A DNA stretch of 64,000 bases from Beverwykella pulmonaria (GCA_001599595.1 BCHH01000002.1:1366949-1430948), one strand, 5' to 3'. Positions 1 through 11,840 are shown, counted from the stretch's first letter. Translations and numbers: made by a program. Notes: a model not told the origin generated them from the sequence alone.

Positions 1-1427
1 TATTTGCGGGTACAGGGCTTGATCATATGCATGCCCACACGGTGCTTCGTCATGATTTCGTCCACCTCTTCGTAAACATCGCTCATTTCGACCTCCTGAT
101 CGGTAGCTTGTCCCTTCTTCTGGCGGTATTCTCGTGGGAGGAAAAAGAGCTTTCGAAGGATGTTGTCAACCTTCACAAAGCAGCTGACATAACTTCCTGT
201 CGTCTTGTCCTTCACCTTTCCAAAAAGACACAGGCTACCATTGACTTCTGCGTAATCCATCCAGAACATTCGCAAACTGCCATCTTCCTCAAGTGCAGAC
301 TCAGGCTTTAGTCTGCCAACACTCGTCGTAGTAGGCGCGGGGCTGTTCATGACGTTGAGCTTGTTCGTAACTTCATTCCAGGAAGACGCATCTACTCCCG
401 CCGCGGTGGATGCAAGCCCGGCGGGAGAGGAGCTTGCAGGTGTAGGGTAGTCCATATTCTTTATCTTGGGCACTGGACGCTTTCCTGCCATGTTAATGCT
501 GGTAGAGGCCACACCTGCGTGTCCAATCGGTTGAGCAACTTCCATAAGATCTTCTTCTTCTTTTTCCTCTATTTTGAGGGTAGGTTGTGCTTTACGTTCC
601 ACGGCCTTGGCAACGGGAGATGATTGTATGGGTAGATCGCTCATCGGGGCATCGTCGTCTGCTGTAGGGAGGTATCCATCGTCGTCGTCATAGGCGTTCA
701 GCGCAGGGGGTGTATCGGGCATGTACGAGCCGGATCCGTTCGCGTGCTTCTTGATTGCGCTCGGGTAGTTCTCAGATATAGGTGGAGATAGCACCCGTGT
801 CTTCCTTCGTGCTTCAGTCTTGATCGGTCGCATGCGGGGCGCAGAGCGGCGGGGAAGGTTTGTGTCAACTTCGCCGAGCAGGTCCTGCATGAAATCTGTA
901 TCGGCAGCCGTGATGACGGGCTATAGAGTGTCAGCGTAAGATGCTTTTCGATCTTAGAGACACATATTGCCGAACCTTGGGCTTTGGTGCCGCACCAGAG
1001 GCCTTCGCGCTAAAGTACTTGCTGATGCCATTATTTATCTTCTCTTGCTTCTCCTGGTCTTCTTCGCGCTTCCGCTTGCCTGTTGAGTGTTAGTACACTT
1101 GATCCACGCGAAGGCCAGCTCTGATAAGGTCTCTGTACCTGCTTTGCCCTTGGCGGGGCGATCATCGTCCTCGCTGTCTGTGGCGGCGTGTGCGTATCCA
1201 GGGTGGTCTCCATCCCATTCCTCTCTGCCATCGTCGGCATATCCTTCGCCATTGTCATCTACAATGAAGTCATCCTGGTCTAGGCGACCCCGTACCACCT
1301 TCTTATAACCTTCTTCGTCGACCTCATCGTACAATTGTTCTTCTTCGACGACCTCGTACGTGGAAAGGCGCGTCTTGCCAGCAGCGCGCAGAGCACGAAG
1401 CTCTGCCAATTTGGCTGCACGAGACAT
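1..1427 (-). CDS. POL1: DNA polymerase alpha catalytic subunit, N-terminal part (runs off the left edge)
   Basis: This gene encodes the catalytic subunit of DNA polymerase alpha-primase, which extends RNA primers during nuclear DNA replication. Three exons are visible on the minus strand: 1427-1139, 1079-976 and 920 to the window edge, about 437 codons. Both introns (59 and 55 bp) keep phase and end in CAG or TAG. The N-terminus begins [18 protein letters not shown] and carries the acidic [12 protein letters not shown] stretch typical of the alpha N-terminal domain. Exon 2 ends near the family motif NNGISKYFS. The last part seen ([12 protein letters not shown]) belongs to the exonuclease-like region before the polymerase fold, which lies outside the window. 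The start is the first ATG before the conserved N-terminus. A MluI-type cell-cycle box lies about 110 bp upstream. The identification is firm; the rest of the gene cannot be judged here. Confidence 0.93.
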
Positions 1428-1535
1428 AGTGTGGTATAATAAATAAAGCGTGAGGCAAGAAAAAGGAGAGAAGAGAATGCGGGCGGTGTTGAGTTGAGGG
1501 TGGAGAGAGGGACGCAATGGTTCAGGGAAACACGG

Positions 1536-1541
1536 ACGCGT
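1536..1541. promoter_or_regulatory. ACGCGT MluI cell-cycle box in the POL1/oligoribonuclease divergent promoter
   Basis: A perfect palindromic ACGCGT lies in the 244 bp between the POL1 start (1427, minus) and the oligoribonuclease start (1672, plus). In yeasts this site binds MBF and drives G1/S expression of replication genes, POL1 included. Its presence is seen directly; its use here is inferred from the family pattern, and a six-base word can also occur by chance. Confidence 0.5.
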
Positions 1542-1671
1542 TGTCGCGTAAAGTGGAGCGCGTCGAGCTCGGACCACCGCCTTCCTAATTTGTGCTCCAC
1601 CATCCACGCATCACTAGCAGACACCTGACTGACAGCCATCAAAACCGGCATCTCGGCCATCAAAGAGCGAG

Positions 1672-2283
1672 ATGACATCTAAAGATCCGCTCGTATGGAT
1701 AGACTGCGAGGTGAAGAGACAGTGGTCACATCCTCATACACCCCACTAACACTTTTAGATGACCGGGCTGGATCCTGCTAACGATACCATCATGTCTATT
1801 GCATGTTTCATCACCGACTACGATCTCAACTTATTGGACGATGACGGATTCGAGGCTGTGATTCACCATAGCAAAGAAGAACTCGGTAGAATGGGAGAGT
1901 GGTGCACGAAGCACCATGGCGACTCCGGACTTACCCAGGCTTGCCTTGACTCTACTACCACGTCCGACGAAGCAGCGGATGGCCTACTCCAATATATTCA
2001 GAAGTATGTCCCCAAACCTCGAACTGCTTTGTTGGCTGGAAACTCGGTCCACGCAGACAAGTCATTCTTGGTCAAGGCGCCGTATAACACAGTCGTTGAG
2101 CACCTCCATTACCGGATATTAGACGTCAGCAGCATCAAGGAGGCAGCACGAAGATGGGCTCCTGTAGCAGTATTGAAAAAGATCCCAAAGAAGCAGATGT
2201 TGCACGAAGCACGGCAAGACATTCTCGAAAGTATTCAGGAAGCCAAGTTCTATCGCGAGGCATTTTTCCACAAGAGTACCTAA
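1672..2283 (+). CDS. REX2: Oligoribonuclease (DEDDh 3'-5' exonuclease)
   Basis: This enzyme degrades 2-5 nucleotide RNA fragments to mononucleotides and in yeast acts largely in mitochondria. There are two exons, 1672-1710 and 1759-2283, with a 48 bp intron (donor GTGAAG, branch CACTAAC, acceptor TTAG), giving 187 residues. Exon 1 ends in WIDCE and exon 2 starts MTGLD, so the intron splits the ExoI motif that carries the metal-binding D and E. The C-terminus (LKKIPKKQMLHEARQDILES) matches the family end. The length equals the bacterial Orn core, so there is no clear mitochondrial presequence. An in-frame stop at 1630-1632 with no ATG between fixes the start unless an upstream exon exists. The gene is divergent from POL1. 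Confidence 0.93.
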
Positions 2284-2621
2284 TATTAGCGATCAATCTC
2301 CCAAGGCTGAAGTAGGTTTAAGTGGTTGATGAAGGGCCTGAAAGGTATGTCTGGAATACTCAACCCCTTTTCCTTGCATGCATTGATTAATGAGCCCATA
2401 GAAAAAGCTGCCAAGTTCTTTGGTTCCTGCTGCCGTCGTATAGTTCTAGTCAGCTTCCGCCCGTCCACCAACTACATGCAGGACTGTGACATATCCACCA
2501 ATCAGTTCGGAGTTGGCCGTAGCTTGGCGCTGATAGTATTCATGAACTGTAGCACGCTGTTCGCAAATAAATAAGATCAAACTGTTCGACTCTCTTCAGC
2601 CTGAGCGAGACTTTTGTCAAG

Positions 2622-3486
2622 ATGAGTGTCAAGTACCTGCTTTGGTCTATACATATCAATTCCTCCGATATAATCAAGGGCCATACTTACATGATAAATA
2701 TCGATGCAAACCCGTCAAATGTGAATAATGTGAGCATATTGAAAGTCCTCTCATTGGATAGCCAGCTGATACAATTATACAGTACACGATAGTCATTGAG
2801 TCCAAAAAACTCGGCGAGGACGGTGTTGGACCCGAGTTTCTGCTGACCAGTACTTTTCCAAATCGTCGGATTGAACTGATTAACTAATCTGCGCAGATGC
2901 TGCTAAGCCTTATTCCTTCGAGTGGCATGTCGATACGGGCGAAAACTCTGGGTTAGTTGATGGACCTTACCAATTAATACTTCGGGAACCCAGCGGTGAG
3001 ACAGGAATATATGGCGATTCGTTCAATGTGTCGTCGCCACACACCTCAACAACGTTACTCCTAGGCTTATCCACATCGTCTTTGGCGTCACAATATATTG
3101 CATCAACCTCGACCCCCTTGAGTACCGCAACAGGCTCTGCAGCATCAGTGAGCGGCCCGACTGTGCCCGCAAACTCTGGAACGAGTTCAGCCCATTCGGT
3201 GAACTCAAGTCTCGGCATTGGCGCTAAGGCCGGTATAGGAATCGGTGTAGTTTTTGGACTTATCGTTTTCACAATGATAGCCTTCTGTTTGGGAAGACGC
3301 CGGAACAATACCAAGACGCCGTCGCAGGACGAAAATCTACCCTCCTGGACAGAACACGAGATTGATGGTAATGAAACAAGCCGATATCAGAGCCCCATCG
3401 TGGAAATGGATTCGGCGCGACCGTTGCAAGAAATGCCACATCTCCATCAAACACCCGCAGAGCTACCTGCCAGGGTTCCTATGTAG
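2622..3486 (+). CDS. Single-pass membrane protein with extracellular beta-sandwich-like domain
   Basis: The model has three exons, 2622-2729, 2783-2849 and 2897-3486 (254 residues), with 53 and 47 bp introns in phase. The N-terminal part (KGHTYMINID, then SFEWHV and PYQLILREPSGETGIY) resembles the Kre9/Knh1-like extracellular domain that many ascomycete surface proteins place before a Ser/Thr-rich stalk. The stalk is followed by one membrane segment (IGAKAGIGIGVVFGLIVF, about residues 175-200), a basic stop-transfer GRRR and an acidic tail. This predicts a cell-surface or wall-sensor-like role, which is inference. No signal peptide is visible from this start, so a 5' exon is missing or the gene is damaged. 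Exon 1 is the weakest part; the membrane half is solid. Confidence 0.5.
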
Positions 3487-4572
3487 CGTGGAATTTCGGC
3501 GTCGTCATGTTGAATATAAATGTCTAAAGGATAGTGATTTGGTTACGTCTTCTCTTACAAGAATGGGAAGCAGTTAAAACTCACCAATAAAATGGGTTCC
3601 CTTCAGAAGGAGATGCCAAGAGCGAGTAAGAGCATAAGCCGATCCAACCAAGCGGCATAGCTTCACACTCCCGAGGATCCAGGGGATAGACTCTACGTCG
3701 AAGTTTCAATATATGGAACATATACAAACTCAGTCATGGAGTAATGAGTGGAGGACGATGTCTGATACATGTCTCAGTCCCATCAAGTCTAGAAGCATCT
3801 TGAAGCACAAAGTCGAGCCGAAAAAAAGTGACACCGTCGAGAGCGATACCTGGAAACTGTTCGACAATCTACAACATAGAGGCCAAAAACTATGTTTGAA
3901 AAGGTGGTGTTTCGCTCGGCAGACAGGTCAAGATCAAGAAAATAATGTAAGGTCACAGCGAAGCTCAATTATGCGTCTTGTGGGGACGATGAGCGAATAC
4001 AACTCATCAAATCATTTAGAGTCGTCCAACTTACTGCACGAATGTGATGAATTCGTTCATGTACGGAAAATCCAACGCCACATTTTCTCTATGGCTCGGC
4101 AATGTCGTCCTCCAAGCACCACCATACCTAAAATTGTATAATCTAGCGAAAAGCGCTCAGAGCACATTCACATGGTTTTTGGGCAGCCCTTGCCATTGGC
4201 TAATTTTTCCTTGGCCTGGTATCTCATGTGCATATGGTCGGCACACTTCCCGCAAACAGTCGATGGTAAATGGTCGATTCTGACGCGCTCCCATAAAGCA
4301 TCTATTGTGGCTTGCTCTAATCCCGATCGCATAATATATCTGGATTTCCTGCCAGGTTGAAGGGTCATTGTACGATGGGTCTCTCAGCTGAAACAGGTTC
4401 TTACTTGTTCCAACACTTTTCATCCTCTCAACCTCGCGCCAACTCCCCGTTTTCCACTCGACGCCTAAGTTAACCTTCTCAGCATACTTTGTCTCTTTTT
4501 TAAACAGGCACTCATCAACCTTGTATATACGTACAAGGAACGGTTCGTAATCATCTCCTGGTGATAGTTATC
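3487..4572. other. Gap with a possible relic extracellular-domain exon
   Basis: No complete gene is supported here. A plus-strand stretch around 4060-4190 reads SNATFSLWLGNVV and STFTWFLG, which looks like the extracellular domain found in fungal Kre9/Knh1-like proteins. It may be an upstream exon of the next gene or a decayed duplicate. I could not connect it by convincing splice sites. Confidence 0.3.
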
Positions 4573-5235
4573 ATGACGTCTATCGCTCTGGATGCAGTAG
4601 TTCCTCTTCCTCAACCTCAACCATGGACTAGAATTTCAATACAAGCTTCCTCGATAGAGGCGATATCCGGTACGGTTTCCCGCTTAATAGCCTGCTCATA
4701 CAATTTGCTTATCCCAGCCACATGTCTACTCACGGTATTGCTAAGAAGGGCCATAGAAAGTTTGGAGTACAGCTCGACTTCAACATCGACTATCTTCCCC
4801 ACCATTCCATCCACGAACACGACTTCCACTACGACCAAGTCCTCATCCTCCACGTCCTCCACTCCCACAGTTATCACTTTGCCTGCTTCACATTCAAGCA
4901 TCAAACCCGGTGTCGCCGTCGGGATAAGTCTGGGTGCAATGCTACTTGCGGTCGCGGCGTTCTTACTCGGCTGGTATTTTAGAAAGAAAAGGACAAGGGT
5001 GGCAGGGTTTGAAGATTCAGGAATTTATGTGCTCAAACCAGAGCTTGATGGACGGGCGGTATCTAAGGCTTTGGCGGGAGACGCCAAGGGGAGGATAGAG
5101 GGAGATGTACATGAGCTCCCGGCTTCAGATGCGAGGGTGGAATTGGAGGGGTCGTCTTTGGGAAGAGAGAATGGCTCAGTGGGATTGGATGGGGAGGGAC
5201 TGGGGACCGCAAGGGTGGGATGGGAACCACATTGA
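4573..5235 (+). CDS. Ser/Thr-rich single-pass membrane protein
   Basis: A 220-residue open frame from the first ATG. A dense Ser/Thr stretch (about residues 85-125) is followed by one membrane helix (KPGVAVGISLGAMLLAVAAF), the basic stop-transfer RKKRTR and an acidic cytosolic tail with repeated short motifs such as KPELDG, VHELPA and RVELEG. This tail pattern is common in ascomycete surface proteins that follow the GVAVG-type helix. The N-terminal 80 residues lack a clear signal peptide, and a potential intron start (GTACGG near 4670) suggests the true 5' part may be spliced to upstream sequence, perhaps the domain-like stretch near 4060-4190. The membrane half is convincing and the start is not. 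No enzyme function is implied. Confidence 0.5.
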   Translation: MTSIALDAVVPLPQPQPWTRISIQASSIEAISGTVSRLIACSYNLLIPATCLLTVLLRRAIESLEYSSTSTSTIFPTIPSTNTTSTTTKSSSSTSSTPTVITLPASHSSIKPGVAVGISLGAMLLAVAAFLLGWYFRKKRTRVAGFEDSGIYVLKPELDGRAVSKALAGDAKGRIEGDVHELPASDARVELEGSSLGRENGSVGLDGEGLGTARVGWEPH

Positions 5236-6055
5236 TGGTAGAATGGCTCGAACGAGGGTCACCTGACCCTAGAGCGATGAGAGGCTGGGAAAGAAGATAT
5301 GCAAATTAACCGCAGTCTTTATAGGGCGATTAGCGTTTGAATTACAAACAAGATGTCTACCCACGCCTCTAAATCATCTATAAACTACGCGCATGCGTCA
5401 AAAAACTAAAGACAGGAAAACTGAAGGCCCCCACGGGAGTTAGTTCAAGCTTCTTTGCTAAAAGGCGGATCGACCCAAATTGGTGGAAAGCGGAAAAGAG
5501 TAATATCAAGGCATAGGGGATTCATTATGGAATTTACCAGAAGATATTGTGAAAGACTTGCCAGTACATCTACGGTAATGTGAAGATAGGCCAACAGCTA
5601 CAGGCGGCGGCAGCAAGGCTGAGGCTGTGGAATAAGGATTATGGAAGGACTATGGAAGGACATTTGTGTCCGTGAGGGGAAAGAGCGTTCATAGGAAGGG
5701 CTAATTGAAGTATTTATTTTATATTGTCAGAGAGACTGCGCATGACAAGTGCAGACATCGCAACCAAATGGTGGTGTTGAGGTTTCCAGTCCCATCTATA
5801 TTGGAAAACACGCTAAAATGAACTGAGTTAGCGGCTTGGTGCACGGACCTCCGCCCAACCTCGCGCAACACCAGCCATCAACTTTTCCTGCCATCGCAAT
5901 TGTCACGCCCCACATCACCATCATGTCTATTAAAGACGAAAAACCCCTGTTTCCTCGCAATCCCACTCTCTACCAACCCTGGTCAGCGACTTTTGCTCCA
6001 CAGCGTATCCGTTCTTCGCTTCACAACCCTCCTTGATCACTCTTCAACATTCAAC
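5236..6055. other. Intergenic, no gene seen
   Basis: About 820 bp without a credible reading frame. The last 200 bp are pyrimidine-rich (CAACC, CATCACCATC) and probably form the promoter and leader of the downstream secreted protein gene. Confidence 0.5.
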
Positions 6056-6685
6056 ATGCTGTTTAGCTCCAGTTACATGACCCTGATACTTTGCATCTCC
6101 ATCGTATCGACCGGCTTGCCTCTCGAGAGCGCACCGAAACTAGGTGCACTCGCCCCACGCGCCAAGTCCTATTCAATAGTCAATGTGGATGGCGGCTCCA
6201 CATCCGCGCCTTCGGAAGCAACAACGATCATAGAAAAAGAAACCAAGACGACGACCGTTAAAGCCACAGTCGTGATTCCGACATTGACAAATGTAGTTAC
6301 TACTACTGTGGTTGATCCAACAGCAGCGCCAACTCCCTCCCTCGCATCCTCGAGCATTTCACGAAAGGCCACTACATCTGCATCACAAACCTCGGTCTCA
6401 ACGCCCGCAAGTACTCCTCAGCCAGCTCCGAGCACTTCTGAGAAGCCTACCGAGCCTCCAAAACCTAGTGTTGTGACTGTAATAGTCACGGTACCTGCCG
6501 GGCCTACCGAATACTACGACAATGGCATGTGGCACACAAGCTATGTCAAGAATTTCGACGCTGTTGCTGCAGCAACACCGAGCTCTTCCGTCTCGTCAAT
6601 GCCTCTCTCTACTTTAGAGGCTACCTCCACTCAAGCCTACAATCAGACCGAAGGCTTGGGTCGACGCGGTATTCGCATGCTGTAG
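6056..6685 (+). CDS. Ser/Thr-rich secreted or wall-associated protein
   Basis: A single exon of 209 residues. It begins with a clear signal peptide (about residues 1-22, hydrophobic core YMTLILCISIVSTG). The mature chain is mostly Ser, Thr, Ala, Pro and Val with TTTV and TVIVTVPAG motifs typical of heavily O-glycosylated wall proteins of filamentous ascomycetes. The only folded-looking piece is GPTEYYDNGMWHTSYV near residues 150-170. There is no obvious GPI signal; the end is RRGIRML. The same frame continues upstream of the chosen ATG, but only this ATG places a signal peptide at the N-terminus. A wall or surface role is inferred from composition. Confidence 0.65.
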   Translation: MLFSSSYMTLILCISIVSTGLPLESAPKLGALAPRAKSYSIVNVDGGSTSAPSEATTIIEKETKTTTVKATVVIPTLTNVVTTTVVDPTAAPTPSLASSSISRKATTSASQTSVSTPASTPQPAPSTSEKPTEPPKPSVVTVIVTVPAGPTEYYDNGMWHTSYVKNFDAVAAATPSSSVSSMPLSTLEATSTQAYNQTEGLGRRGIRML

Positions 6686-7193
6686 AGGATGCACTCATTA
6701 GGAAAAAGGCTTTTATTCTTGGACATGTTATTTTATGGTGTATTTTGGCATAGAGGTCAACGTTAATTGTAAAGGGACAATGTGTTTAAGAATCACACGG
6801 AGTACGACTGATGTAAAAACACGACACTGGATGGATTAGGACATTGCACTGGGATGGCGTTTACGGTAGACTTATTTGCTGGCTTTAGACCTGAGCAGCA
6901 AATGTAATTATGTGCTCTGCAGTGTAAACGAAACAGTTAATGATAGTACACTTATGATACTCCTCAATCCATTATCCATAAGAGTAATGTGATATGCGCA
7001 TTCCCAAGCCACAATCCATTTAGTGAGTTTTGAGTAATGGAACGCGTCAAAGCGTCAACTCGGCTGATGACGAAAGTTGAGCTGCAGCCACATCCCAGCC
7101 ACACTGCCAAGGCGAACCAAACTCACCCGTTTGTGAAGGCTACTACCCCGTCCAGCTCCACCAACCCCGGAATCCACGCCCTCACTACACACA
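6686..7193. other. Intergenic, VPS35 promoter side
   Basis: About 500 bp of AT-rich sequence with no gene seen. The last 100 bp before the VPS35 ATG are rich in CCA/CTC and look like a leader. Confidence 0.5.
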
Positions 7194-10155
7194 ATGGCGT
7201 CGCCGCCCCCGGTAGAAGACCAGGCCCGCCTGCTCGAGGATGCACTCGCTGTGGTGCGCCAGCAGACGCTGCTGATGCGGCGATGTCTCGAGACTCCCGG
7301 CAAACTCATGGATGCGCTCAAGTGCAGGTATGCCCGCAGCTCCCGCGGCACCCACAATGAGCTCTTGCTGGAGCTATAGTGCTGACTTTGTGTGCGCATA
7401 GCTCTACCCTGGTATCCGAGCTGCGGACGAGTAGCCTGGGACCCAAGCAGTACTACGAGCTCTATATGGCCGTCTTCGATGCCCTGCGCCATCTCGCCGT
7501 TTACCTCCGTGACAACCACCCTGTGAACCACCTCGCCGACCTGTACGAGCTCGTCCAGTATGCCGGAAATATTATCCCGCGCCTTTACCTCATGATCACT
7601 GTTGGCACCGTTTACATGGCTATCGAGGATGCGCCGATCAAGGAGATTATGAAGGACATGATGGAGATGAGCCGTGGAGTCCAACATCCAATTCGAGGGC
7701 TGTTTCTCCGATACTATCTGGCCCAACAAGCACGGGATTGCCTGCCCTCAGGCGATAGCGAAGGCCCAGAGGGAAACCTTCAAGACTCGATTAGCTTCAT
7801 CCTCACCAACTTCGTAGAAATGAATAAGCTATGGGTGCGGCTACAGCATCAAGGACACTCCAGGGAACGGGAGCAGCGAACTAAGGAGCGACAGGAGCTC
7901 CAGCAGCTTGTAGGCAGCAACTTGGTCAGATTGAGCCAGCTTGCGGATCTCGAGAACTACAAGAAGATCCTGAACCCCTTGCTAGAGCAAATTGTGCAGT
8001 GTCGCGATGTCCTGGCGCAGGAGTATCTCCTAGAAGGCATGTCCACGTTGCCACACGTGCTAAGTCACCTCACTAACTGTGCGAACAGTCGTCACCCAGG
8101 TATTCCCCGACGAATTCCACCTTCACACCTTAGACCAGTTCCTCTCCGCAGTCGCACGCCTAAACCCGCACGTAAATGTTAAAGCAATTGTCGTTGGACT
8201 GATGGATCGGTTATCTGCGTACGCTCAAAGAGAGTCAGAGACGGAGAGCCCCGAACAACGGAAGAAGACCGAGGAGGAATCTATCGTTAACCTCTTGGAA
8301 CAGCTCAAGATAGCCAAAGAACGTAAAACGGAGGAACCAACGTCCCCGACAAGCCAACAGAACGGCGATGCATCCGAGGAAGCCCAGTCTAGCGCAGAAG
8401 CAGAAACGACAGCATCATCAATAACGGCTGTGTCTAAAGCGGAGACTGAGGCTGAAACTGAGACTGAGACAATTGAAAAGGATGGAGAAGTCGAGAAATC
8501 ACGCGGGATACCGAAGAACGTCAAGCTCTTCGAGATATTCCACGAACAGGTGGCAACCCTCGTAAAGATGCAGCGGCTGACTATTCAAGACACAATTGGG
8601 TTACTGGTTTCACTAGCTAATCTTGCTCTGTGAGTTACAACCCCTATCTGGTAAAAACTTTGCTAACGTTCTCAGCAATATTTATCCTGAACGCCTGGAC
8701 TACGTTGACCAGGTCTTAGCTTTCGCGAACCAGAAGGTCTCCGAATACGCAAACAGCGCCGATCTGCATTCGCAAGCAACACAGAGTCAGATTCTCAGCC
8801 TTCTTCTCGCTCCCATCAAAACCTACATCTCTCTTTTCACTGCTTTAGCGTTGCCGAGTTTCATTCCTCTCCTACATTCCCAGCCATATCCAACCCGAAG
8901 GGCTGTAGCGGGCGAAGTTGCTCGCAGCCTTCTCCGGAACAAAACCCCAATTACCACCGTGGAGAACCTCGAAAGTGTTCTGGAGATTCTCAAGGTCCTC
9001 ATTCGAGAAGGAATACAACAGGCTTCCGGTTACCCAGGAGGTCCGATTCAACGAAAGGCCACTGAAACCGACGAGACGATAGAGGAACAAGGATGGTTAG
9101 CTCGGATAGTGCATCTTATTCATGGGTCGGATAATGATACTCAATTCAAGGTAAGGATCACAGCACCAAACTAGTTTTGAGACTAACATATCTCTTCAGC
9201 TTCTCCAAATCGCTCGTAAAGCCTTCGCGGATGGTAACGAACGCGTCAAGTTTACTTCCCCAGCTCTCCTTACCGCCTCGCTCATACTTGCACGCCGCCT
9301 GAAAGCCCGCGAACACTTCGACGACAACTGGTCTTCCCAGTCATCTGCTCTCTACAAATTCATGCACAGCACCCTCTCCACCCTTTACGCACGCGTCACA
9401 GGCTCTGCGGATCTCTCCCTTCGGCTTTTTGTCGGCTGCGGTCAAGTTGCAGACCAGAACGGCTTCGAGGAAGTCGCATACGAGTTCTTCGCTCAGGCGT
9501 TCACAATATACGAAGAGGCCATTAGCGACTCAAGAGCGCAATTCCAGGCGGTCTGTGTCATTGCGAGTGGGCTGCACACAACCAGGAATTTTGGAAAAGA
9601 GAATTACGATACACTGATTACAAAGTGCGCCTTGCACGGAAGTAAGCTACTGAAGAAGCCTGATCAGTGCCGCGCGGTGTACTTGGCGAGCCATTTGTGG
9701 TGGGCAACTGAGATTCGAGCATTGGGTGATGAGGACCCGAAGAATGTGAGTAATGACATGACTTCGCAAGCGAAGTATTTGGCTGACTTTGCTAGCTCTA
9801 TCGTGATGGCAAACGCGTCCTGGAATGTCTTCAGCGCGCACTTCGTGTCGCCGATGCTTGCATGGACGCCGCGGTGTCAGTAGAGTTGTTCGTTGAAATC
9901 CTGAACCGCTACGTGTACTACTTCGATCAGGAAAACGATGCTGTAAGTCCTAATTCCCTCACCACCTGGTACATAGAAACTGATGTATAACAGGTTACAA
10001 CGAAATACCTAAACGGTCTCATCGAGCTCATCCACTCGAACCTCCAATCCAATGAGAACGCCTCGTCGCTCGAGAACCCGCGTCGACATTTCCAGCGCAC
10101 ACTCGATTACATTGCGAGCAGAGAGTATGAAGGTGTCATCACAGCAGCGAAATAG
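7194..10155 (+). CDS. VPS35: Vacuolar protein sorting-associated protein 35 (retromer core)
   Basis: VPS35 is the alpha-solenoid scaffold of retromer, which binds Vps26 and Vps29 and returns cargo from endosomes to the Golgi. Seven exons: 7194-7327, 7402-8036, 8089-8629, 8676-9150, 9200-9745, 9796-9942 and 9994-10155, total 879 residues, every junction in phase. The N-terminus holds the Vps26-binding PRLYL motif ([13 protein letters not shown]). The conserved blocks [33 protein letters not shown] and the C-terminal [15 protein letters not shown] run through the chain. A low-complexity Glu/Thr insert at about residues 330-400 is common in fungal orthologues. Intron 2 (8037-8088) starts with GC, not GT: only AG|GCATGT restores the conserved LLEVVTQVF. 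Identification is firm. Confidence 0.95.
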
Positions 10156-11840
10156 GCGGGTTGTGGGGGTAATATGCTACCAGTAATATAAAAAGGGGAG
10201 GGCAGAAGGAAGGGAATGAGTGTGTGATACTGGGTGATGTGAGAACTCCTTGTACTGTAGTATAGCTTGCGAGGAGTCTTTTGGCATAGCGCTTTTCGCT
10301 GGTAGGTAGATGTGTGTGTATGCTTGGGAAAGGAGACCAGAGAATGGCTTGATTGAGTGAAAAATGCTAGTGACAACTTGCGGAGTGTCGTTGGTGATGT
10401 TAGTGCGTCTAGTTTTGTGTCCTTTCATATCGTTCCTAGCGGCTTCACAACCCCAACTGCTATCTTTACAGTGACTTATCTACATCTCTCCAAAGGCTAA
10501 CAAACACCGTGGACCCTGTCTCTGGGGATCGAGAATCTTATATAGACCAGCCCTGCTGCGCTTGACATACGCACTTGACCCTCTTGTACAAGCCCGCACA
10601 CGCGGCCTGTAGAACGATGGTTAAATCAATATTCCCAGACTGAATTGAGCATAAACAAGCGAGCTATTGGTGTTTGAGCAGTGGCGGGGTGTAGTTGCCA
10701 GCACGGTAGCTTGGGCCACACTCACTTGATGATCAGGAAGATATGGTAAACGAGAGAGCAACAAAGAAAAGACGACAACGGCAACTGTGATATGATTTAC
10801 TGACAGAAGAGAAGTGTACCTGGAAACACCGGCCAATGGGCAACAAGGCCATGAGGATTGAACCAACATTCGGCAATGAAACAATACCTGGAATCAGCAT
10901 CCTCGTACATGTCACGTGTTATACTAGGGAAGAACCCATGGGAGTAGATAATCCATTGGTTCTGGATCACATCTCCAATTTCATCAAAACGCCTGTTCTA
11001 AGTTCTGAGTCCGTATTCAGATGGTTCGCTTACAGGATTGATGAAATTGAAGCAAGTAGGCCGCCTTCTACAGTAGAAGCGCTGCCCGGAGGTTTTCTCG
11101 ATGCCTAGAAGAATCGCGTAGCTGCCGATGTCGCTCTCGAATCGGTCGGAGTTGGCTCTTCTAATCGAACACCCATGAACGCGAATAGAAAGATCAAGAC
11201 TGAAGACTTGCTTGGAATAGTATAGCCGCTCATTTGAACGAGGCTGAGTGGTGAGTTGCAAGATGTAACGCATTTCTTCTCAAAACAGTCATCAATACTT
11301 AGATAAGGTCTTACATGTCGGCAAATTAGACACTATTGAAAGGAGAAGATTTCTTAAAATAGCATAGAGATCTTGTGATTGAGAAGAATGAGGCTTCGAG
11401 ATGTAGACGACGTGAACAGATGAGCCAAATCGAGGTCCACGGTACGCCAAGCAATAGCCTCGCTAGCCCTGCCCAAACTGGCATGGGCACCTGCTCTCAC
11501 CGACAACTCGTGACAAGACATTGTTCCTACGCCGCGTGTAGTAAGAAACCGGCAAAGCAGGTGACTGTACCCATCATGTGTCACATTGTTCGCCGTGATA
11601 CAAGTGCGTCATAACAGCGGTCTATCCTTTCTCAACACGGGTACAAAGGGCGCTGGAGATGGCGGCGGCGGGGTTGTAGGTCCGAGCGAGAGCTGATGAG
11701 TAACGAAGGAAGACACCGGCACAAGCCTGAGGCAGCTTCTTTGCCTCTCCCAAACCTACACGGCCCGTACACCTGTCCTCTGGGGCTCTACCTTGTATCC
11801 TTTACACCACACCTGAGACTCGAGAGTGAAGACTGCGAAT
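10156..11840. other. Intergenic, no supported gene
   Basis: About 1.7 kb. Short frames exist on the minus strand at 10620-11280, one with a run of Cys and aromatic residues (SGQRFYCRRRPTCFNF) followed by a possible donor GTAAGC, but I could not build a coherent spliced protein and recognise no family. The stretch 11620-11840 is G+C richer and probably the promoter of the next gene. Confidence 0.4.

Noticed and set aside
3713..4141. A 142-codon open frame on the plus strand
   Set aside because: Composition is not protein-like, there is no known motif, and it overlaps in another frame the better candidate for an extracellular-domain relic.
10620..11280. A small Cys-containing spliced gene on the minus strand
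   Set aside because: Individual frames look protein-like for short stretches, but no set of splice sites gave a continuous protein with a start and stop.
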